A DNA stretch of 64,000 bases from Tillus elongatus. Its lineage: Eukaryota; Arthropoda; Insecta; Coleoptera; Cleridae. The stretch lies in contig OZ023265.1 in the NCBI GenBank assembly GCA_964006375.1, positions 168,230,533 through 168,294,532 on the forward strand, written 5' to 3'. The notes under the pieces are model-generated. The model was not told the origin of the DNA. It saw only the letters and a list, made by a program, of their open reading frames with translations, and made no database searches. The translations under genes were made by a program, and so were the position numbers. Positions 1-11,827 of the stretch are shown in pieces. Position 1 is the first letter of the stretch, and every line of letters begins with the position of its first letter.

Positions 1-896
1 CTAAGCACCATATCTCGTGATATTTCCAGATATCTATAAATAGTTACTCTGGCTGAAGCAGACGGCATCTAACACTGCTGCTCCCCTTCCATTCTTTCAC
101 TTAATACTTGCATTTTACTCAGGTCTTATATCATTTTACATTCGGAAAATCTCAAAACAATTATATGCCACTTTCTCATGCGTAAATGTGTACAATGCTT
201 TATGATCATGCTGCAAGTACACTTTGGAGAACAGAATTATTCTCCACAGAGTAAAAATTAAACTAAGATTAGGAGTTTGATTTACTATTCAACCCGAAAG
301 ATAACATTTCATGTAACTCTCGGATAAATCTACGTATTTCAGGATGGCGGTCATTTTTCAAAAAGTTTGATCCTACTATTATCGATTGATAAAAACTCGA
401 GCTAAGCAATGCTTGGTAATAAACCCAGATATTTACACACATTGAGGTGGAGTATGCAAGTCAGATTCAGGTACGAGCTAAAATGGGCTGAGGCCACATA
501 GTATACAAGGGCCATCCGACAATAAGGGGAGGCCTACCTACAAAACAAACTCAGCAAGATTGTTGGGACGCTGGGTATAAGGTATAATTTCGACAATGGA
601 AGCATATGTTTAAATGGAAATTTAAGAAAAAGAGAGTACACGCAGGGCACAGGGTATTAACCAAACAATGGCCCTTGCGCAGTCAAGTCAAGTCAAGTTT
701 AAAATATCGCCAATGGAAGTAATAAGGTCTTTAGTTTTGGTAATTTATTATACAAATCATCAGAGTCATCCATATGCTTCTTACAAATAGAATAAATACA
801 ATATATTGTATTTCCTCTTCCTAAGGATTGTTAGGGTTGGATCACACTGTACATAAATATATAAAACAAGGCATAAAAGGATATTTATTATACCTT
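1..896. other. AT-rich non-coding stretch, nothing recognised
   Basis: I see no open reading frame, RNA gene or terminal repeat that I can support here. The segment is AT-rich and of ordinary complexity. It ends where a 375-bp direct repeat begins. Confidence 0.5.
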
Positions 897-1277
897 TATT
901 AAACTACATCTGAATCAGTGGACATATAAAGAACAACACCTAACACAAAAGTAGTAGTAGTAGTAGTAGCAGTTCTATTTTCGAGAGTTGAAAATCCATT
1001 GTTCATTTAATATTTTATGTTTTGATACAAACCAATGCCACTGTATAGTATCATCCCTGGAACATTCTTTAAATTTATCTTATTTTCTTTCTCGTGTTTT
1101 ATCTACCGGTCTTATCACAAGATAAGGAACAATTTGAAAATTCCAACACTTCTGAACAAAGTTTTAGATGTATTCTCTCATGTATTATTGTGATCGATTC
1201 ATTACGTTTTGGTTGAAGAATTAATTGAATAGACAAGTAATTACTGATGGAAAACAATTACTGTTAGATATTAGATA
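897..1277. repeat. Direct repeat, copy 1, flanking a transposase remnant
   Basis: About 375 bp recur almost unchanged at 1777-2157 in the same orientation. Both copies share a short TAG/AGT microsatellite, the string CAGTGGACATATAAAGAAC and the run AATTACTG near the end. Between them lies a DDE transposase fragment. They could be two copies of one non-coding element, or the product of a local duplication followed by an insertion. I do not recognise the family. Confidence 0.7.
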
Positions 1278-1289
1278 TCGTTTACCCTC

Positions 1290-1678
1290 TACTAATTGAC
1301 ATTGTTGAAAATGATGATCGCTATCAAGAAAATCAATTAGTGTTTTAACAAGATGGAGCTCCTCCGCATTTTTCACAAAGTGTAAGAGAGTTTTTGAACA
1401 GAGAGTTTCCAGGACAATGGATTGGGCGTAGAGGTGCTATTGAGTGGCCCTCTAGATCACCGGATTTAACTCCTTTAGATTTCTTTCTATGGGGCCATTT
1501 AAAGAGTAGAATTTATGCAACAGAACCGGAGTCTCTGGAAGAATTACGATGACGCAATGTTGAAAAATGCCGTCTAATAACTCCACAAATGCTCCAGAAT
1601 GTCAGAGCACGTTTTAAACAAAATTTGTACTTTTGTATGGAAGTTGGTGGTCAACAATTTGAACACTTATTTAACTGA
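1290..1678 (+). pseudogene. DDE transposase C-terminal remnant (Tc1/mariner-like)
   Basis: The conceptual product carries the second and third catalytic motifs of an insect mariner-like transposase: QDGAPPHFS, then WIGRRG, then RSPDLTPLDFFLWG. The two aspartates are separated by 36 residues, the same spacing as in the better preserved relative at 36030-37070. A stop replaces a codon just before QDGAPPH and another follows EELR. The tail GGQQFEHLFN and a TGA at 1676-1678 look like the natural end, soon followed by AATAAA. The N-terminal DNA-binding half is absent. This is a dead fragment; the family call is firm, the subfamily is not. Confidence 0.8.
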
Positions 1679-1776
1679 ATAAACATTTTTGAACGTTTGG
1701 TTTTGTTTTTTAGTTTTTTTAACGAAAATTTGACTAATTAGTGCATTTCTTATCACAATTAATGAAATACGTTCTT

Positions 1777-2157
1777 CATTAAACTCCATCTGAATCAGTG
1801 GACATATAAAGAACAACACCTAACACAAAAGTAGTAGTAGTAGCAGTTAAATTTTCGAGAGTTGAAAATCCATTGTTCATTTAATATTTTATGTTTTGAT
1901 AACAAACCAATGCCACTGTATAGTATCATCCCTGGAACATTCTTTAAATTTATCTTATTTTTATTCTCGTGTTTTATCTGCCGGTCTTATCACAAGATAA
2001 GGAAACATTTGAAAATTCCAACACTTCTGAACAAAGTTTTAGATGTATCCTCCCATGTATTATTGTGGTCGATTCTTCACGTTTTGGTTAAAGAATAAAT
2101 TGAATAGACAAGTAATTATTGATGGAAAACAATTACTGGTAGATATTAGATAACCTA
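1777..2157. repeat. Direct repeat, copy 2
   Basis: Second copy of the repeat at 897-1277, same orientation. Small differences include a shorter TAG tract and a one-base insertion after TTTTGATA. It abuts a LINE reverse transcriptase fragment on its right. The pair encloses the transposase remnant at 1290-1678. Confidence 0.7.
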
Positions 2158-2445
2158 TACTCAACAACAGAAAGCCTGACTAGCCTTGTTACGGATATAA
2201 ACATACCATTTAGCAACAGAAAATCCAAGGTAGCAGCATTTATAGACATAGAAAGTGCGTACGATAACATTAATTTAGGTATTTTAAATAAAAAATGCAA
2301 GCAATAGGAATCCATAAAAATTTTGCACGCAAAATTATAGAACTCTATAATAATAGAAAAGTATATTTAATGGAAAATGGGGAAACTATTGGACCCAGAA
2401 TCGCTCAAGAGGAATACTACAAGGCAGCATCCTGAGTCCTATTAA
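2150..2445 (+). pseudogene. LINE reverse transcriptase fragment
   Basis: Translation gives a recognisable piece of a non-LTR reverse transcriptase palm: motif A as AFIDIESAYDNIN, followed by a helix region ending ELYNNRKVYL. After a frameshift near 2410 comes motif B as RGILQGSILSPI. The catalytic YADD box is missing because the fragment stops at a short AATAAT run. It is a truncated relic; the clade cannot be set from so little. Confidence 0.7.
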
Positions 2446-2454
2446 TAATAATAA

Positions 2455-2800
2455 TATACACATAAGACATAACATCGAACATAAACATAAAAACAGTTTG
2501 ATTTTTGTACAACCAGCTGCCTTGTCCTCTGAGGGATACAAATTGTGCAAAAAATTTTTTAAAACAACTGAAGGTTGCTTTGATTACTCATAGTTTTATA
2601 GTTTGAGTGAATTTTATGAAGCTGCACTGTGAACGTTTTTTGTTGTGATGTTAAGCTCGTTATATTTTACGTACCCTTGTGATAAGTTGCGATGCCTTTT
2701 TTATCTTGTAAGCTTTATGACTTGTCCGATTTACTATAATTGTAACTAATGGACTAAATAAATATTATAATTATTATTATTACTATTATTATTTCTATAT
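2455..2800 (+). other. LINE 3' UTR-like segment with ATTATT tail
   Basis: No reading frame is seen. The segment ends in AATAAATATT followed by an irregular (ATT)n run at about 2765-2795, a typical tail for some insect non-LTR elements. I read it as the 3' untranslated part of a LINE on the plus strand, probably not the same copy as the RT fragment just before it. Confidence 0.4.
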
Positions 2801-2814
2801 GTACTAGTTATAAA

Positions 2815-3055
2815 AAATAAAGACGCTTTAGAATTCTATGTCCATAGAAAGGAAACCACCACTCTAAGCTACATTCCGAATGACTCATATTATACGTACG
2901 CACAAAAAATGGCCAGTCTAAATTTTTTAGTTAACAGGCTGATTCATTTTCTTTTAACTAAAAGTAGATGTACCAAAGAATTCAGGTATATTAAAGGCGT
3001 GGCCGAATATAAGGGATATACTGCTTGCCTAGTGGAGACATTATATAATTAATTA
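2815..3055 (+). pseudogene. Reverse transcriptase thumb/linker fragment
   Basis: The translation contains FYVHRKETTT followed by MASLNFLVNRL and a GVAEYKGY motif. This matches the thumb and linker region that follows the RT palm in Penelope-like and some LINE polymerases (pattern YRK-T...HK-A...RL...NGY). It is short, starts without the palm and ends in TAA. Penelope-like origin is plausible given the PLEs elsewhere in the window, but a LINE cannot be excluded. Confidence 0.5.
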
Positions 3056-3474
3056 AAAGAGGGGTGGATGTATTAGATGAACTATCTGCTAACTATGATG
3101 TATCCAGAAATAGCCGGCGATGGCTGTTGAAAGTCTTCTTTTCAATTCTGAATTCCACTGGAGTCAATGCGCAAGTAATCTATAGAGAAAACAATAATGG
3201 TAAGAAAACTTCCTCAAAGAACTAGGGCTAGAGCTTTTATACGAGTGACAAACCTTTAGGCTGGCAAACCCAAGACTACCTAAGGAACTAAGAGGTTATG
3301 TCAAAAGATCACGCACCGACGAAGCTGTAGCGACCCAAAATGCGTTAGATCTAAGGGTAGATGTGGATACTGTCCAAGATGCATGAATAGAAAAACAAAA
3401 ACTACATGTGAAATTTGTTGAACTTTCCTTTGTGTTCACCATTCAAAAACTCTGTGTGAGGAATGTTCAATTAA

Positions 3475-3475
<1 letters not shown>
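3050..3475 (+). pseudogene. piggyBac transposase C-terminal remnant
   Basis: The frame opens with KRGVDVLDELSANYDVSRN and SRRWLLKVFFSILNSTGVNA, the conserved block after the DDD core of piggyBac transposases. Several frameshifts later comes the C-terminal cysteine-rich domain: RCGYCPRCMNRKTKTTCEIC, a stop, then CVHHSKTLCEEC. That C-x2-C...C-x2-C...H...C-x2-C order is the zinc-binding DNA-recognition domain of the family. The catalytic core upstream and both terminal inverted repeats are missing, so the copy is dead. Confidence 0.8.
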
Positions 3476-3900
<425 letters not shown>

Positions 3901-4541
3901 ATAAACCTATGTTGTGAATTTTAAGTAATTTGGTACACAATATTTAGAGTTTTTTCCAAATTAAAAATAAAATCCCAAAGACATGCATTGAAATGACTTA
4001 GTGGTTAAAGTCCAAAGCCCGACAGACAGAGTAGTTAACTGACACGCGTATATTAATTCATACAACAGGTATAAACCATACATCAACGGTAACCAAACTA
4101 AATATATACCAGGCAGAAATACCCGAACCAACAATCGTGAAATCTCGGCTGCAATCATGCAAAATGACAGACGACATAAAATTAAAAATTTGCCAATTGA
4201 TTGTTATTTAACTGGGGGATTCAATCCGTTATTAAAATACACTATATTTGTAGCTTTATTAACGGCCCTAAACACAGTTTTAGCGCAGCATAGATATATT
4301 ATGCTGTCGCATAATATAGCAGAAAGTTAAACAAAATTAAGCCAAGTCTCTATAAAAATGATTCTAAAATAGTTTCTTTGATCTTTAAACTTAAACATAA
4401 AACGTCATATAAGACCAAAACAGTCGTAGATTGTGTTTCAATGGTAATTCTACTAATTCTGTAATTAATTGATTCTGTACACTTTGAATATAATATCCCG
4501 GGCATGAAGCCGATCTAAAGTATCACGCAAATAAAACGTTA
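3901..4541. other. Non-coding, nothing recognised
   Basis: Low-complexity AT-rich sequence without a supported coding region. Possible frames are short and have no recognisable motif. Confidence 0.4.
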
Positions 4542-4620
4542 GTTGAAGTTTGCCTAGATGGCGCAGGGGGCACCGCGCTTGCCTCCTAAGCAGAAGGTTA
4601 GGGGATCGAATCCACTTTAA
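4542..4620 (+). tRNA. tRNA-Arg(CCU)-like gene or pseudogene
   Basis: The ends GTTGAAG (4542-4548) and CTTTAAC (4614-4620) pair as a full 7-bp acceptor stem with one G-U. The middle holds an anticodon arm TTGC-CTCCTAA-GCAG, with loop anticodon CCU after the usual U33, and a T-loop region GGGATCGAATCC close to the B box. The A-box region TAGATGGCGCAGGGGGC is present, but the D loop is several bases too long. A T7 run at about 4631 could end Pol III transcription. This could be a decayed tRNA-Arg gene or the head of a SINE; one copy is seen here. Confidence 0.5.
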
Positions 4621-4639
4621 CGAATGTATGTTTTTTTAT

Positions 4640-5243
4640 GTTTTATTTTGAAATTTGGAGAAACAATACTGCACAGATTTCATACGTTTTAAACAAGATC
4701 TCATTTGTGTTTAAAACGCCTAAATCAGTTTGTCACCTTTGAGTCTGAAATTATAATTTTGTTATTGTTGATATTGAAAAAAACGGTGTGCTTAGGTTGA
4801 CTAAAACGAAATCATACTGCCGATTAATAAGGAAAAATAACTGCTACGTTTATAATTTGGCAGATACTTTACTTTTCTAAATATGAATTAAGTTTCCTTC
4901 TGGAAATCTTCTGTATAACTTTAATGAAATTTGCAATAGAAGTTGCTTTTAAAGAGACTTACACAAATTACAGATATAGCAAAATTTAGTTCTTTAGCTT
5001 CATAGAAACTTTAGTTTTGGGCATTTTGCTTAAAAGTTGTTAGAACGCAAGATTTTTTAAATAATAGAGAAATATCGATGGTAATACTTTCGAAATAATT
5101 CTTCAAATGTGCGCTAAAATTTATGTTCAAGGTCGGTGTAAATTTAAAGTATTAACTTTACTAATATGCCGTATAATAACAGTGTACAATTCTAATGAAA
5201 ATTCCCTACTATAACGCACTTGCTGCGACCCGACATTTTTTAA
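4640..5243. repeat. Dispersed repeat C, copy 1
   Basis: About 600 bp that recur at 17120-18470, where they are interrupted by a LINE. Shared landmarks are GCACAGATTTCATACGTTTT, TGACTAAAACGAAATC, AACTGCTACGTTTATAATTT and the right end TATAACGCACTTGCTGCGACCCGA. That right end is close to the HTE 5' terminus read on the minus strand, so C and HTE probably share a terminus. No coding capacity. Confidence 0.7.
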
Positions 5244-5422
5244 AGATTTTTCTAGAACCTTTGTTTTTTGAGAAAAAAATTTCATTAATTATAATTAGAC
5301 TTATAATTTGAAAATAACGAATTGTGCTATGTAGTTTGTTTTTCCAACATCAACATATACACCAAAAATATTTAAAAAAAATCCCCAACTATGTAAAGCA
5401 TTTTAATTAATATGAGATAACT

Positions 5423-6248
5423 GTGTAAGGCTAGATGCATTCTCGCCACAATTAGAACCTTAGACCGGTTTCGCTCTAATTAGAGCTCCTCAGTACGGCA
5501 TACTAATTGTAGCGAAAATACACCTATAAAGTAATACGGCTATGGTAGCCAGCCTTCCAACACTAAGTGAGTGGTGAGACACGAAGCAACGTGCCGTCAC
5601 CTACTTGCGGAACCAAGTAGCATGTTATTACGCCAGCTTCAAATAACACAAAGTGTTAAAAAATAGAGACTGTATACAACCAACTAACAATTTAGTAAAT
5701 TGTCAGCCCTGGCCCATTTCCACCCTAATATAGGGAAAAAGTATGTAAGGCTAGATGCATTCTAGCCACAATTAGAACCGGCCAGGGCTGACAATTTACT
5801 ACATTGTTAGTTGGTTGTATACAGTCGCTATTTTTTAACACTTTGTGTTATTTGGAGCTGGCGTGATAATATACTACTTGGTTCCGCAATTAGGTGGCGG
5901 CACGTTGCTTCGTGCCTACCACTCACTTAGTGTTGGAAGGCTGGCTACCATAGCCGTATTACTTTATAGGTGTATTTTCGCTACAATTAGTATGCCGTAC
6001 TGAGGAGCTCTAATTAGAGCGAAACCGGTCTAAGGTTCTAATTGTGGCGAGAATGCATCTAGCCTTACATACTTTGTCCCTATATTAGGGTAGAAATGGA
6101 CCAGGGCTGACAATTTGCTAAATTGTTAGTTGGTTGTATACAGTCTATATTTTTTAACACTTTGTGTTATTTGGAGCTGGCGTGACAACATACTACTTGG
6201 TTTCCCAACTAGGTGGCGGCACGTTGCTTCGTGTCTACCACCCACTTA
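5423..6248. mobile_element. Foldback element with 12-bp flanking duplication
   Basis: A long imperfect palindrome built from two alternating blocks (GCTAGATGCATTCTCGCC... and AACACAAAGTGTTAAAAAATAG...). The plus-oriented half runs to about 5785 and the inverted half follows directly. The whole is flanked by TATGAGATAACT at 5411-5422 and again at 6249-6260, a probable target-site duplication that dates this as an insertion. No protein is encoded. Related foldbacks lie at 55099-55866 and 62470-63085. It is not part of the LINE that follows. Confidence 0.8.
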
Positions 6249-6249
6249 C

Positions 6250-8867
6250 TATGAGATAACTTATTTTCTTTATTGGGGTCCAAAAGACCCCAGGTGTCTG
6301 TTTTGGTCATACTTCGTTGAAAAAACCGACTATCTGATTTCTGAATATCCTTCCTCCGAGGTCACTATTCTTGGTGACTTCAATGTCCATAATAAGGAAT
6401 GGCTAGGATCTTCAAAAACCGATCCACAAGGGAGAGCAGCGGAGGCCTTTGCAATCAGCAATTCTTCAGCCAATATGGTTCAGCAACCTACTTACTTTCC
6501 TCGTATCCCAACACACAGCTCAAATCCCTTGGATCTCCTTCTTACTACAAAACCTGAGTGCTATAACATATCAGTCATCGCCCCCCTTGGTCGCTCAGAC
6601 CACGGCATAGTCACTGCTTCCTGCGCAATGCAACCCGAGGTCACACAGTCATCACACCCACGTATCGTTTGGCACTACAACTTCGCAAACTGGGACGAAA
6701 TGCGGGATTACTTTTCCTCATTTCCATGGGCGTCTGTCTGCTTCTCTCATCCTGACCCCTCTGATATCTCACAAAACGTCACCGAAATTATCCAAGCTGG
6801 CATGGAATTATTTATTCCACGTACACAGAAAACCTCTTCAGCCACTCAAAAGCCCTGGTTCTCTAAATCATGTCACAAGGCCAGACTTGAAAAAATCAAA
6901 GCTCACAAAACGCTTCTACACAATCCCAGTCAAGAAAATCGTCAAGCATTTAACGACGCAAGAAACCGCTATGTCCGCATTCTTTCTGAAGCAAAAAACT
7001 CGTTTAATAACCACATCAAAAACAAAGTCCTCTCAAGCTCCAACGGCAGCAAACCCTTATGGACTCTTGCTAAATCTATTGGGAATAATTTCTGCAAAAG
7101 CACGTTCCCACCTCTTGTCCCAGGGGATGGAATTGTTTCTACCGCCCTGGGCAAGGCTGAACTTTTTGCTTCGTTGTTCGCCAGCAATTCTACTCTCAAC
7201 CCACCTCCAAATGTTCAACCACCAACAGTCCCCAATGTCGCACATAAAATGACGGATATCAGTTTCAAAACTAAAAAGGTACGAAAGATGCTCTCTTCTC
7301 TTAATACCAGAAAAGCTTCTGGCCCTGACGAGATCCCAGCAATTGTTCTCAAAAATTGCGCACCAGAACTTGCTCCTGTCCTGACTCGTCTCTTTCAGAT
7401 ATCTTACAATAAAGGCATATTCTCTAGTAACTGGAAAACTGCTCGAGTACAACCCATCCCCAAGAAAAGATCCAAAGCGCTTCCTAGCAACTACAGGCCT
7501 ATTTCTCTCCTTTCAGCCCTCTCTAAAGTGATGGAAAAGTATATAAACACCGAATTACTGAAATTTCTTGAAAAACACAGTCTACTCCACGACAGGCAGT
7601 ATGGATTCCGTCAGCGCAGATCGACTGTCGACCTCCTTTCCTTTGTCACCCATTCTTGGAACAAGTCTATGGAACTACACGGTGAATCTCAGATTGTTGC
7701 TCTAGACATATCCAAAGCATTCGACCAGGTCTGGCACGCAGCGCTGCTTAATAAACTTCCGGCCTATGGCCTACCAGCAAAACTTTGTACCTGGACAGCA
7801 AATTTCCTCTCCAACAGGAACATTTCTGTTGTTGTGGATGGCCATTCCTCTAAGCTGTATCCAATTAATGCAGGAGTTCCTCAAGGTTCAGCTTTAGCCC
7901 CTACTTTGTTTCTTCTCCACATCAATGACCTCCTCTATAGCACATCCAACCCAGTTCACAGTTACGCGGACGACAGCACCCTCTACTCAAATATACAATA
8001 TTCTAAGCTTGTCTCTTTAGCCCAATTAGATGAGGATCGCAGACTCATGGAGGGTTCTGTCTCCGTGGATCTCCAAAAAATATTAGACTGCGGAAGTAGA
8101 AATCTTATACAATTCAACCCCACCAAATCTCAGTCTTGCTTTCTTTCTCATAAGAGATACACCAGCCCTACACCCATCACAATAAACAACCAGATTATTC
8201 AAAATAATGAGTCCTTTTTACTTGTTGCCATTTCTGTGGATCGAAATCTCAATTGGCACCAACATGTCACATCAATTGCAGAAGCGGCTGCTAAGAAATT
8301 AGTTTCCTCTTCCGGGCTCGCAAATACCTTTCACCAGCTAATCTCTATACCTTATATACTTCACAAATAAGGCCAAACCTCGAATACTGCTCCCACATCT
8401 GCGGTGCAGCTGCCGCTTCTACACTCGCTATCCTAAATTCCATTCAAAAGAGAGCTATACGTCTCACTAGTGACCCTACCCTCACCCAAAGGCTGCCATC
8501 CCTTGCCCACCGACGTGCCGTTGGTGACCTCTCTCTCTTTTATAGATATCTGCACGGGCACTGCTCAGGGGAGCGTTCCTCCATAGCTCCCCCACCTGCT
8601 GCCCCCAACAGATCTACCAGGGGAACAGAGCGAATGCACCTTTTTACTGTCCAGGTCACCAGACATAGAACATCTTGTTATGCCCGCTCTTTTGTCCCGA
8701 GGACTTCCAAGTTGTGGAATTCCTTGCCGGCACATGTTTTTCCTTCTGCTCCAAACCTCCAAACCTTCAAGTCCAGAATTAACAAGTTGCCTCTTTCCTC
8801 CTTGTCAACACAGTACGATAGTATTTAGGATGTAAGCCCTCGTGGTGTGTTGTTAAAATAAATAAAA
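6250..8867 (+). pseudogene. LINE (APE-RT type) copy 1, 5'-truncated, frameshifted
   Basis: Coding starts inside the APE endonuclease: GDFNVHNKEW and LDLLLTT, then GRSDHGIV with the SDH motif. RT follows: RKASGPDEIP, NYRPISLL, palm motif A ALDISKAFDQVWH, motif B NAGVPQGSALAPTLFLLHIND, and catalytic HSYADDSTLY. Near 8303 one G of a GG pair is lost relative to the copy at 43735-44741, so the frame ends at 8370. The other frame continues through NLEYCS and RRAVGDLSLFYRYL to a stop at about 8826. The 3' UTR ends AAATAAATAAAAAAA near 8867. The apparent N-terminal residues before about 6250 are read through the foldback. An I/Jockey-like non-LTR element; the clade is not resolved. Confidence 0.9.
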
Positions 8868-9410
8868 AAATCTGCCACTTGCCGGTTTAACCATGATTCT
8901 CTGTTTCTAGAGTAAACGTTAGTATACCCTTTTATCAGTTATATAAAAGCATAATGTAAACAATATTCATGCTGATAAAAGATTTTATGACTTTTATAAT
9001 AAAAAAGTATAATGTCTGACATTGATGAACTTATTAAATAATATTTCGTCAAGTGGTGTGATGAAGTCTTAAAGTGGCTTGTTTAGATGAGAAATAATAG
9101 TACCTGATATATGATATCAAACACTTGGTTGAGAAGAGCGTGGAGTCCAATATAACAGTCTCAAGTTCGCTCTTAAAAGCATCTGGACAACATTCGACCA
9201 GATGAATTCTGTCAGTGGTTAAAAATAATATCAAGCCAACGACTCATTTGTCTCAGCTCAACGCATCGGTTAATTAATTAATTCTCTGTTAAATAACTTT
9301 TATGCTTCTGAAATTGCGTTGAATTGATAAATCTTAATTGTACAACTGTTCATCCACTGAAAATAGTTTAACGTTGGTGTAAACATTGTCGATATTTTAC
9401 AAGAAGTTCT
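8868..9410. other. Non-coding, nothing recognised
   Basis: AT-rich single-copy-looking sequence between a LINE 3' end and an HTE hairpin. No frame or structure that I can support. Confidence 0.4.
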
Positions 9411-9461
9411 GTTTTAGCGAATTTTTCGTAAAACGAAAAATTCACTAATGAGGAGATCTGT

Positions 9462-9556
<95 letters not shown>

Positions 9557-10615
9557 TCACACCGATAACTCACAAAATAATGGGCTGATTTTAATTAAAT
9601 TTGGTAGGTACCTTCCTTTTGTAAGTTGCTTGAATGAGTTTGTTAGCCAGGAAAATCGGACCAGTTTTTCCGGAAAAAATGTTGGGTTTTCCTTCGGAAA
9701 ATTTTCGTATCTCCGAAAATAACAGAGCTATGATAACCAAACTTGGCATATACATTTCTACTGTCCAACTTACCCACATGCCAAAATTCAGATACCTAAG
9801 TTGGAAGGAAAAAAAAGTTATAGCCATTTTAAGAAAAAAAAATTGTGTGCCACTGGTGATCAGAGGAAAGCACAAGAACATAATAGTTTGTGTGATTAAC
9901 AAAACCAGTTGAATATTACATACAACGGTTAAGTTTTCTTGACGCAAAAACGTCAAGAAATAGCAGAAAATTTGATAGTTTTTCTTCTTCAAACGTCAAA
10001 GTCTCGATTTGAAACGTCAAAATTTGCAATTTTCAGACAACTAATTTGGAACAAATACGGATTATGTAGATGATATGTCGTAAGAAGTGTGTTTTACAAA
10101 GCCTTAAGATTCAGCTTCAACCATCATTGTCCTTCATTTCACTAACATATTTTCAGAAAATCCATTTCAAATAGATCCTCTTTCTGATGCTTAGGCAGTA
10201 GTTTCAGCTATAGAGTTTATGGTCTATATTTTAGCAAATTTTCGTCGAAAAAATTCGTTACTTAGAAGACCGCCACTTATGAATTTTAAAACGATTTCTT
10301 TCCCCATATACGGGGTCAGTTTCAGTTTTTGTCTGTTTACACATATACAGGGTGCAGCTTTTCTACGGCAACGCTCAATATATCCGTTATTATACGAGAT
10401 ATGACAAAAAAGTATATACGTCAATTATAGGGTATCTCGAGCTGCATCTTATAAATATATTTTGAAAATCACAGGATAGCCCATAAGTCGTTGGTGATAC
10501 ACACTTTCTTTTTTTAATATAACACCCTCTCATTTTGTTGCATTTTTGTGTTTTTCAGCGAACTATAATGCATGTTTGTAAGAAAATAATTGGTATCGTT
10601 CATGGTTTTTGAGTG
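9411..10615 (-). repeat. HTE repeat, long copy
   Basis: The left boundary is the hairpin TTAGCGAATTTTTCG...CGAAAAATTCACTAATG. It is followed by AGGAGATCTG, a TA array and the body landmarks GCCAGGAAAATCGGACCAG, AAACGTCAAAATTTGC, AGGGTGCAGC and CAATATATCCGTTATTATAC. The right end fades at GCATGTTTGTAAGAAAA, where other copies continue into the CTGGACGCAGC terminus; here that terminus is missing. Inside, near 10245-10320, a second degenerate hairpin-side block (GGGGTCAGTTTCAGTTTT) shows that long copies are two modules head to tail. No coding capacity. Confidence 0.75.
9465..9553. repeat. (TA)n microsatellite
   Basis: About 89 bp of TA inside an HTE copy, between the hairpin side and the body side. 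Confidence 0.97.
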
Positions 10616-11059
10616 ATTTCAATTGTCTTGTAACCTTTCACGTCTTGTGAACATATTTCAAATACATATCACAAATTGTGGAACGGCGTTTTTATCAATA
10701 GATAGCGGAGCCCCATGGAAATTACGCATTCAGAGGGCTTTATGTTTGTATTACTCGTCGAAAAAATCGAGCTGCCGTATATGGACACGCTCAAATAGTG
10801 GCTGACTTTCAAAAGTTTTTAGTGTTTCTGTGGAATTAATTTTTCTAAGATTTTTGTGATATGTTGGTAATTAATAATAAATGTTTAGTAAGTAATTGTA
10901 AAAGAAAAGTTGTCGAATTTTTGTGAAAAATGTAATTTAGTGTAACATTACTGAAGGCAATTTCTGTAAAAAAAAAGGTGATTTTCTGTAAAAGAAATGT
11001 TTGCAAATTTTCATTATGTTTTTTCAATTTTAGGCCTAAAACTGTTTGTGAATAATTAT
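10616..11059. other. AT-rich, probably decayed HTE-like sequence
   Basis: No gene seen. Phrases such as TTTTCGTAAAAGAAATG recall the HTE body but cannot be aligned by eye. A long A-run lies at about 10968. Confidence 0.3.
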
Positions 11060-11323
11060 ATCTTGGCAGGTGTGTAAACAGCTTAAAGAGGTTCGTTTGC
11101 CAGGAAAATCGGACCAGTTTTTTCTGGAACTTTTAAGGTTTATTTTCGGAAAATATTTGTACTTTTTGAAACATCAAAGCTATTTTAATGAAATACCGTC
11201 GATTTTCACTAATATATGGGTTATACTGTCAACGAAATGTCCTTCTTTTTAAAACAAGACATATGTCCCATTAAAAGCACTTTTACGAAAATTCGCTACC
11301 ATAATGCACTTGCTGCGTCCAGA
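11060..11323 (-). repeat. HTE 5'-terminal fragment
   Basis: Contains GTTCGTTTGCCAGGAAAATCGG and ends with AAAATTCGCTACCATAATGC plus ACTTGCTGCGTCCAGA. On the minus strand this is the 5' terminus of the HTE family. The opposite boundary is indistinct. Confidence 0.6.
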
Positions 11324-11827
11324 TTTTTTTTATTTTAATATTATACAAGAATTAATAGGAAAATATATCTGGGTTTTATATTAGAAGCCACGTGTGTTGT
11401 AGTTTATATTGACTGTGTCACCTAGTTATCAGGTCTACTTTGCCTGGTCGGCCAAGGCCAAAAAGAGCCACTGGGCGGTGCACACAATTATAAGACCAGG
11501 AATGGTCCGAAGGTGTGAAAATATATGTGTATAAAGATGCAAGGACGTTTGTATAGCGTGCACTAGTCTGCTATACCCAAACCTAATGTGCGCAGGTTGA
11601 AGTAAAGCAGGGCCCTTTTATCGTAAAGCTGGCTTAACACTGGTGCGCAAAATACTTGATTCTCGGGTTGAATCGCGTCTAGAATTTACTAAAACTCAAC
11701 ATTTCAACTCCTGTTTTACAGACAGTTTCAAGAAATTCAGGAATAATTAAAGCAACTGAATTCTAAGGATTCAATCTCCCTACTTCCGATAGCATTATAT
11801 AAGGGTAGGTTGGGTTGTTGTAGTAAT
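11324..11827. other. Non-coding; contains a Penelope-terminus fragment
   Basis: Most of the segment is unrecognised. At about 11655-11700 the string TTCTCGGGTTGAATCGCGTC closely matches the terminal repeat of the PLE family at 49300 and 58900 (TTCTCGGGTTGAACCGCGTC), in the same orientation as at 49300. I therefore read this spot as a PLE end fragment. Confidence 0.45.

Noticed and set aside
5423..6248. Repeated blocks considered as a CRISPR-like or satellite array
   Set aside because: Units alternate in orientation, have no regular spacers and occur in a eukaryotic context; a foldback explains them.
6130..6249. N-terminal extension of the LINE copy 1 frame
   Set aside because: This part lies in the foldback element; the 12-bp flanking repeat shows it is a separate insertion, so LINE coding begins at about 6250.
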